Virus record (IMG/VR): IMGVR_UViG_3300008216_000038 | Coordinates: 1-34,030 of that record | Strand: one strand, 5' to 3' | Origin: a virus | DNA length: 34,030 nt | Shown: one piece after another, positions 32,114 to 34,030 of the stretch | Layout: every line of letters starts with the position of its first letter | Numbering within the stretch: the first letter of the stretch is position 1 | Position numbers and translations under genes: made by a program | Notes under the pieces: model-generated | What the model saw: only the letters and a program-made list of their open reading frames with translations | The model's database searches: none | What the model was told of the DNA's origin: nothing

Positions 32114-32475
32114 GACTGACCTCCGCTGCTGGCGTTCCAGTAGTCTCTGACGTCGTCGTCATCGACACCGTGCTGGCTCTCCATGGCGCTGTCGACCAGC
32201 CCGACGATGTCCTGGGCTGCCGCCTGGTGGTCGTCGCCGTACAACTCGTCTGCGATGAGGTTCACAGCCAGCTGAACAGGCAGTTCCACAGTGACCGTGG
32301 CCTTGTCCTTCACCAGGTTCTCAAGGTGTCCTCTGGAGTCGTCGGGGGGTGATTGAATTGCTCGGTCTTTCATGGTGGTCTCGTTGTTGTGTTGTAGTGA
32401 AAGGTGGTGCTCGATGATCTTCTGCATGTCGTTGTAGACAGCAACCGGGATGACGATGTCTGTGGGTCGGGTCAC
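32110..32475 (-). CDS. Hypothetical protein with two possible starts
   Basis: 121 residues from a GTG at 32475 that overlaps the upstream stop (GTGA); this frame begins TRPTDIVIPVAVYNDMQK with normal codon use. An internal ATG at 32373 (MKDRAIQSPP, 87 residues) is preceded at 6 nt by ACACAACAACGAG, identical to the leader at 33206-33218. Either the long form, or both, are made. The shared C-terminal part is acidic and helical (VTVELPVQLAVNLIADELYG, then DIVGLVDSAMESQHGVDDDD). No family recognised. Confidence 0.6.
   Translation of the reverse strand: MTRPTDIVIPVAVYNDMQKIIEHHLSLQHNNETTMKDRAIQSPPDDSRGHLENLVKDKATVTVELPVQLAVNLIADELYGDDHQAAAQDIVGLVDSAMESQHGVDDDDVRDYWNASSGGQS
32380..32392 (-). promoter_or_regulatory. 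CA-rich leader element 2 (ACACAACAACGAG)
   Basis: On the minus strand the element ends 6 nt before an internal ATG at 32373. It is identical over 13 nt to the element at 33206-33218. If the long frame is used it also encodes QHNNE, so coding constraint does not explain the match. Confidence 0.5.
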
Positions 32476-33023
32476 GCCTCACCCCCTTCGACCATCTCGC
32501 TGTTCGAGAAGGCAGCCGGTGAGCTCATGCGGCGGCGCACGCGCTCTCGGTGTTGAGCTACCTTGTCCTCAAGGAAGCCCTCGTCTTCACCCTCGGCATC
32601 GCTTCCGCAGTCGTTGCATACGAACTCGCTTGAGTCGATCTTCTCCAGACCGCCCGTCAGGCCACGGTCAGCGTCGACATACACCGAGATGATGAACGTC
32701 GGGTCTCCAGCGAAGTGGGACTCGCACATTGGGTTGCTGCACTTGATGATGCCTTTTCCTTCAATGTCAGGGAGGCCGGGCCACGCGGTGGTATTGGCCG
32801 CCTCGTAGACAGGCTCCAGCTTTTCACGCGCCTGGCAGACAGACTCGCGCAGGTGTTCCCACAGCGTCTTGTCTTCAGATGCTCCGGGGCACTTGGCCAG
32901 AAGCATTGGTATGGAACACTTCGATGTGCCCAGCAAGTCGAACACATGTCCGAGTTCTACCGTAGCCTCATCCAGATGCTCGTAGATTTCCACAAGGAGT
33001 TCGTACAGTTCGTCGCGGGTCAT
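32472..33023 (-). CDS. Zinc-ribbon-containing protein
   Basis: 183 residues from ATG 33023, whose ATGA overlaps the stop of the 59-residue gene upstream; the in-frame ATG at 33059 would overlap that gene and is rejected. N-terminus MTRDELYELLVEIYEH resembles the neighbour's MTRNELFELIEAVDHS. In the middle are C-x4-C (KCSNPMCESHF) and, about 45 residues on, C-x2-C (VCNDCGSD), which could form a zinc ribbon. The C-terminus is charged (EDKVAQHRERVRRRM). A nucleic-acid- or protein-binding role is inferred from the cysteines only. Confidence 0.65.
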   Translation of the reverse strand: MTRDELYELLVEIYEHLDEATVELGHVFDLLGTSKCSIPMLLAKCPGASEDKTLWEHLRESVCQAREKLEPVYEAANTTAWPGLPDIEGKGIIKCSNPMCESHFAGDPTFIISVYVDADRGLTGGLEKIDSSEFVCNDCGSDAEGEDEGFLEDKVAQHRERVRRRMSSPAAFSNSEMVEGGEA

Positions 33024-33199
33024 GACTGGCCTCCTTCCATCAAAGCGATGCCTTGGCACTCGGATTGCTTGATTGCCTCAAGCGCGTCGCGGGCGTCTTC
33101 AAGACTCTCCCTCCAATCGGCAGGCGGGTCGTCTTGCACGGCTGACACGATAGAGTGGTCAACGGCTTCGATGAGCTCGAACAGTTCGTTGCGGGTCAT
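33020..33199 (-). CDS. 59-residue protein, short paralog of the neighbouring zinc-ribbon protein N-terminus
   Basis: ATG 33199 to TGA at 33020; the product begins MTRNELFELIEAVDHSIVSA, is acidic and helical, and ends CQGIALMEGGQS. Its stop overlaps the next ATG (ATGA). It has the CA-rich leader ACACAACAACGAG 6 nt upstream. The first 16 residues match the next product in order (MTR-x-EL-x-EL), suggesting local duplication. Function unknown. Confidence 0.65.
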   Translation of the reverse strand: MTRNELFELIEAVDHSIVSAVQDDPPADWRESLEDARDALEAIKQSECQGIALMEGGQS

Positions 33200-33205
33200 G
33201 GGTCT

Positions 33206-33218
33206 CTCGTTGTTGTGT
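33206..33218 (-). promoter_or_regulatory. CA-rich leader element 3 (ACACAACAACGAG)
   Basis: On the minus strand this 13-mer ends 6 nt before the ATG at 33199, in the 42-nt gap after the membrane protein gene. Exact match to 32380-32392 and near match to 26131-26142. No strong Shine-Dalgarno otherwise precedes this gene. Confidence 0.55.
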
Positions 33219-33241
33219 GTCTTGTCAGAATGCCTGACCTA

Positions 33242-33370
33242 TTAGTAGTAACCAAGGCGGATAACGGTGTCAAGCAAGGCACCGGTACCCACTGCCACAC
33301 ATGCCACCAGCCAGGCCAGCATGCTGCCAGCCATCGCGCATTCCACCAGGTCGTAGTCAGTCGTTCTCAT
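33242..33370 (-). CDS. 42-residue single-span membrane protein
   Basis: ATG at 33370 to TAA at 33242, preceded by the excellent ribosome site GGAGGAG, which is formed by the last codons of the upstream gene. Product: MRTTDYDLVECAMAGS, then a hydrophobic span MLAWLVACVAVGTGALL and a short tail DTVIRLGYY. One cysteine lies before and one within the span. A small membrane peptide of this type may affect host envelope or serve as a minor accessory; no family is known to me. Confidence 0.65.
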   Translation of the reverse strand: MRTTDYDLVECAMAGSMLAWLVACVAVGTGALLDTVIRLGYY

Positions 33371-33374
33371 TGTC

Positions 33375-33932
33375 TCACTCCTCCAGGCCGAATGGATTCT
33401 CGGCCACGGCTTGTATCCCTTCCGCCTTGTTGCGGTACCACCGGGTCGCCCGAACCCCGTCGCGCATGTTTCGCTTGGGGTACCAACCGAGCTCGCGCAG
33501 AGCAGCGGCGACCATCATCTCTCTTTGCTTCAATGAGCTCACAGCCTGGACCACTGGGTAGTCTCCCACCGCAAGCAGCACGTCACCCACCGTCATACCC
33601 GCTCGCGCGCGAAGGTCGGTGTAGTCCTCGACCGCAGCCACCAGGCCAGCGTCCGGAACCAGGTGAGCATCCCGCTTGCGCTTGTGCTTGGAGCTCCTCT
33701 TCTCCGCACCAGTCAACAGCCCCAGTCTCACGATGTCAGGGTGCGCATTCACACTGTGCTTGTCGTACAGATACAGAACCATCCTGGCCAGGTCAATCTC
33801 AGTCATCTCCCGGCCACGCCAGTACAGACGAGCTTGCCCAGCACCAGTCAGCTGATACGACAGCCGACCGCTGAACACTGGGTCTGTCAAGACAGCGTTG
33901 GATACGTCACGAATACCGCTCTTAAAGGACAA
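33375..33932 (-). CDS. Winged-helix protein with VirE-like end regions but no ATPase
   Basis: 185 residues from a TTG start at 33932, because the classic site GGAGGTGAT lies 5 nt (from GGAGG) before it; the longer frame from GTG 33995 would pass through palindromic regulatory DNA. Early segment NAVLTDPVFSGRLSYQL with EMTEIDLARMVLYLYDKHSV, then HPDIVRLGLLTGAE resembles the segment before the ATPase in the VirE helicase at 23034; the end (LRELGWYPKRNMRDGVRATR) resembles that protein's winged C-terminus. No Walker motif is present. The middle is basic (KRSSKHKRKRD). It may bind DNA and regulate or load the replication proteins; this is inferred. Confidence 0.7.
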   Translation of the reverse strand: MSFKSGIRDVSNAVLTDPVFSGRLSYQLTGAGQARLYWRGREMTEIDLARMVLYLYDKHSVNAHPDIVRLGLLTGAEKRSSKHKRKRDAHLVPDAGLVAAVEDYTDLRARAGMTVGDVLLAVGDYPVVQAVSSLKQREMMVAAALRELGWYPKRNMRDGVRATRWYRNKAEGIQAVAENPFGLEE

Positions 33933-33933
33933 A

Positions 33934-33942
33934 ATCACCTCC
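33934..33942 (-). promoter_or_regulatory. Near-perfect Shine-Dalgarno (GGAGGTGAT) deciding a TTG start
   Basis: On the minus strand GGAGGTGAT is complementary over nine bases to the 3' end of bacterial 16S rRNA. It sits directly upstream of TTG at 33932, which argues that the first gene of the leftward block starts there. Confidence 0.75.
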
Positions 33943-33948
33943 AATAGG

Positions 33949-33960
33949 GGTATCCATACC
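33949..33960. promoter_or_regulatory. Palindrome GGTATCCATACC before the leftward block
   Basis: GGTAT and ATACC are perfect arms around CC, immediately upstream of the ribosome site. GGTAT recurs in the right arm of the larger inverted repeat at 34015-34026. It may be an operator or an mRNA hairpin. Confidence 0.45.
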
Positions 33961-33984
33961 TTACAGTGCCACCCACGTCTACCC

Positions 33985-34026
33985 TTTTGCCACACCTTTC
34001 GGTTTTTGGTAAAGGGTATGGCAAAA
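33985..34026. promoter_or_regulatory. Imperfect inverted repeat at the right edge (candidate operator/early promoter region)
   Basis: TTTTGCCACACC (33985-33996) and GGTATGGCAAAA (34015-34026) are inverted with one mismatch around an 18-nt spacer; with one bulged base the pairing extends through TTT/AAA. This lies upstream of the first leftward gene and no reading frame of quality crosses it. No convincing -35/-10 pair could be placed, and the region continues beyond the window. Confidence 0.5.
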
Positions 34027-34030
34027 CGCC

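Noticed and set aside
1-34030. tRNA genes, CRISPR arrays or insertion sequences
   Set aside because: No cloverleaf-like arm sets with a T-loop, no regularly spaced repeats and no transposase-like product were recognised; only an unaided reading was possible.

Overview
This window is a stretch of a tailed (caudovirus-like) bacteriophage or prophage genome. Supporting signs are very dense packing, chains of start/stop overlaps (ATGA, GTGA, TAATG), a giant multi-domain virion-type protein, a run of small beta-rich structural proteins, a peptidoglycan-active enzyme, and an opposing module for recombination, replication and DNA modification (YqaJ-type exonuclease, RecT, zinc-ribbon/Toprim primase, VirE-type helicase, SF2 helicase, DNA methyltransferase). 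No rRNA, tRNA, CRISPR array, insertion sequence, integrase, terminase, portal, major capsid or DNA polymerase is visible. The host cannot be named from this sequence. Base composition is moderately GC-rich throughout, with no obvious foreign island.

Layout. Rightward late block (1 to about 18.4 kb): a reading frame of more than 3,360 codons, open at the left edge, encodes a giant 'polyvalent' protein with two HExxH metalloprotease motifs. It is followed by about 14 small genes: beta-sandwich or fibre-like proteins, two short membrane proteins, and a pair of DUF2589-type proteins. The block closes with a peptidoglycan-binding/YkuD-like lysis enzyme and a membrane protein with an acidic tail. 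A GC-rich hairpin lies between this block and the convergent leftward block.

Leftward block (about 34.0 to 18.4 kb): transcription probably starts at an inverted-repeat-rich region at the right edge. It runs through a winged-helix protein, several tiny proteins, a zinc-ribbon protein, an SF2 helicase, and a probable DNA-modification cassette (GNAT/Mom-like protein, amino-methyltransferase, PP-loop sulfurtransferase-like ATPase, radical SAM enzyme). It continues through an HTH regulator, primase, VirE-type helicase, a structural-protein paralog, unknown genes, exonuclease and RecT. Two short rightward genes interrupt it near 21 kb: a Cro/CI-like regulator divergent from the exonuclease gene, and a protein with a lysine/alanine-rich tail.

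How the parts fit together: exonuclease plus RecT form a two-component single-strand annealing system; primase plus VirE helicase (and perhaps the SF2 helicase) would start replication; the cassette at 26.2-29.5 kb looks built to modify phage DNA and evade host nucleases. The HTH proteins and the palindromes near 21.0 kb and 34.0 kb are candidate switches. Three genes too short for a 60-residue cutoff (22, 42 and 59 codons) are supported by coupled starts or strong ribosome binding sites. The most unusual points are the modification cassette with its 22-residue membrane peptide coupled to the GNAT gene, the two zincin motifs in one giant protein, and a structural-protein paralog sitting inside the replication operon on the opposite strand.
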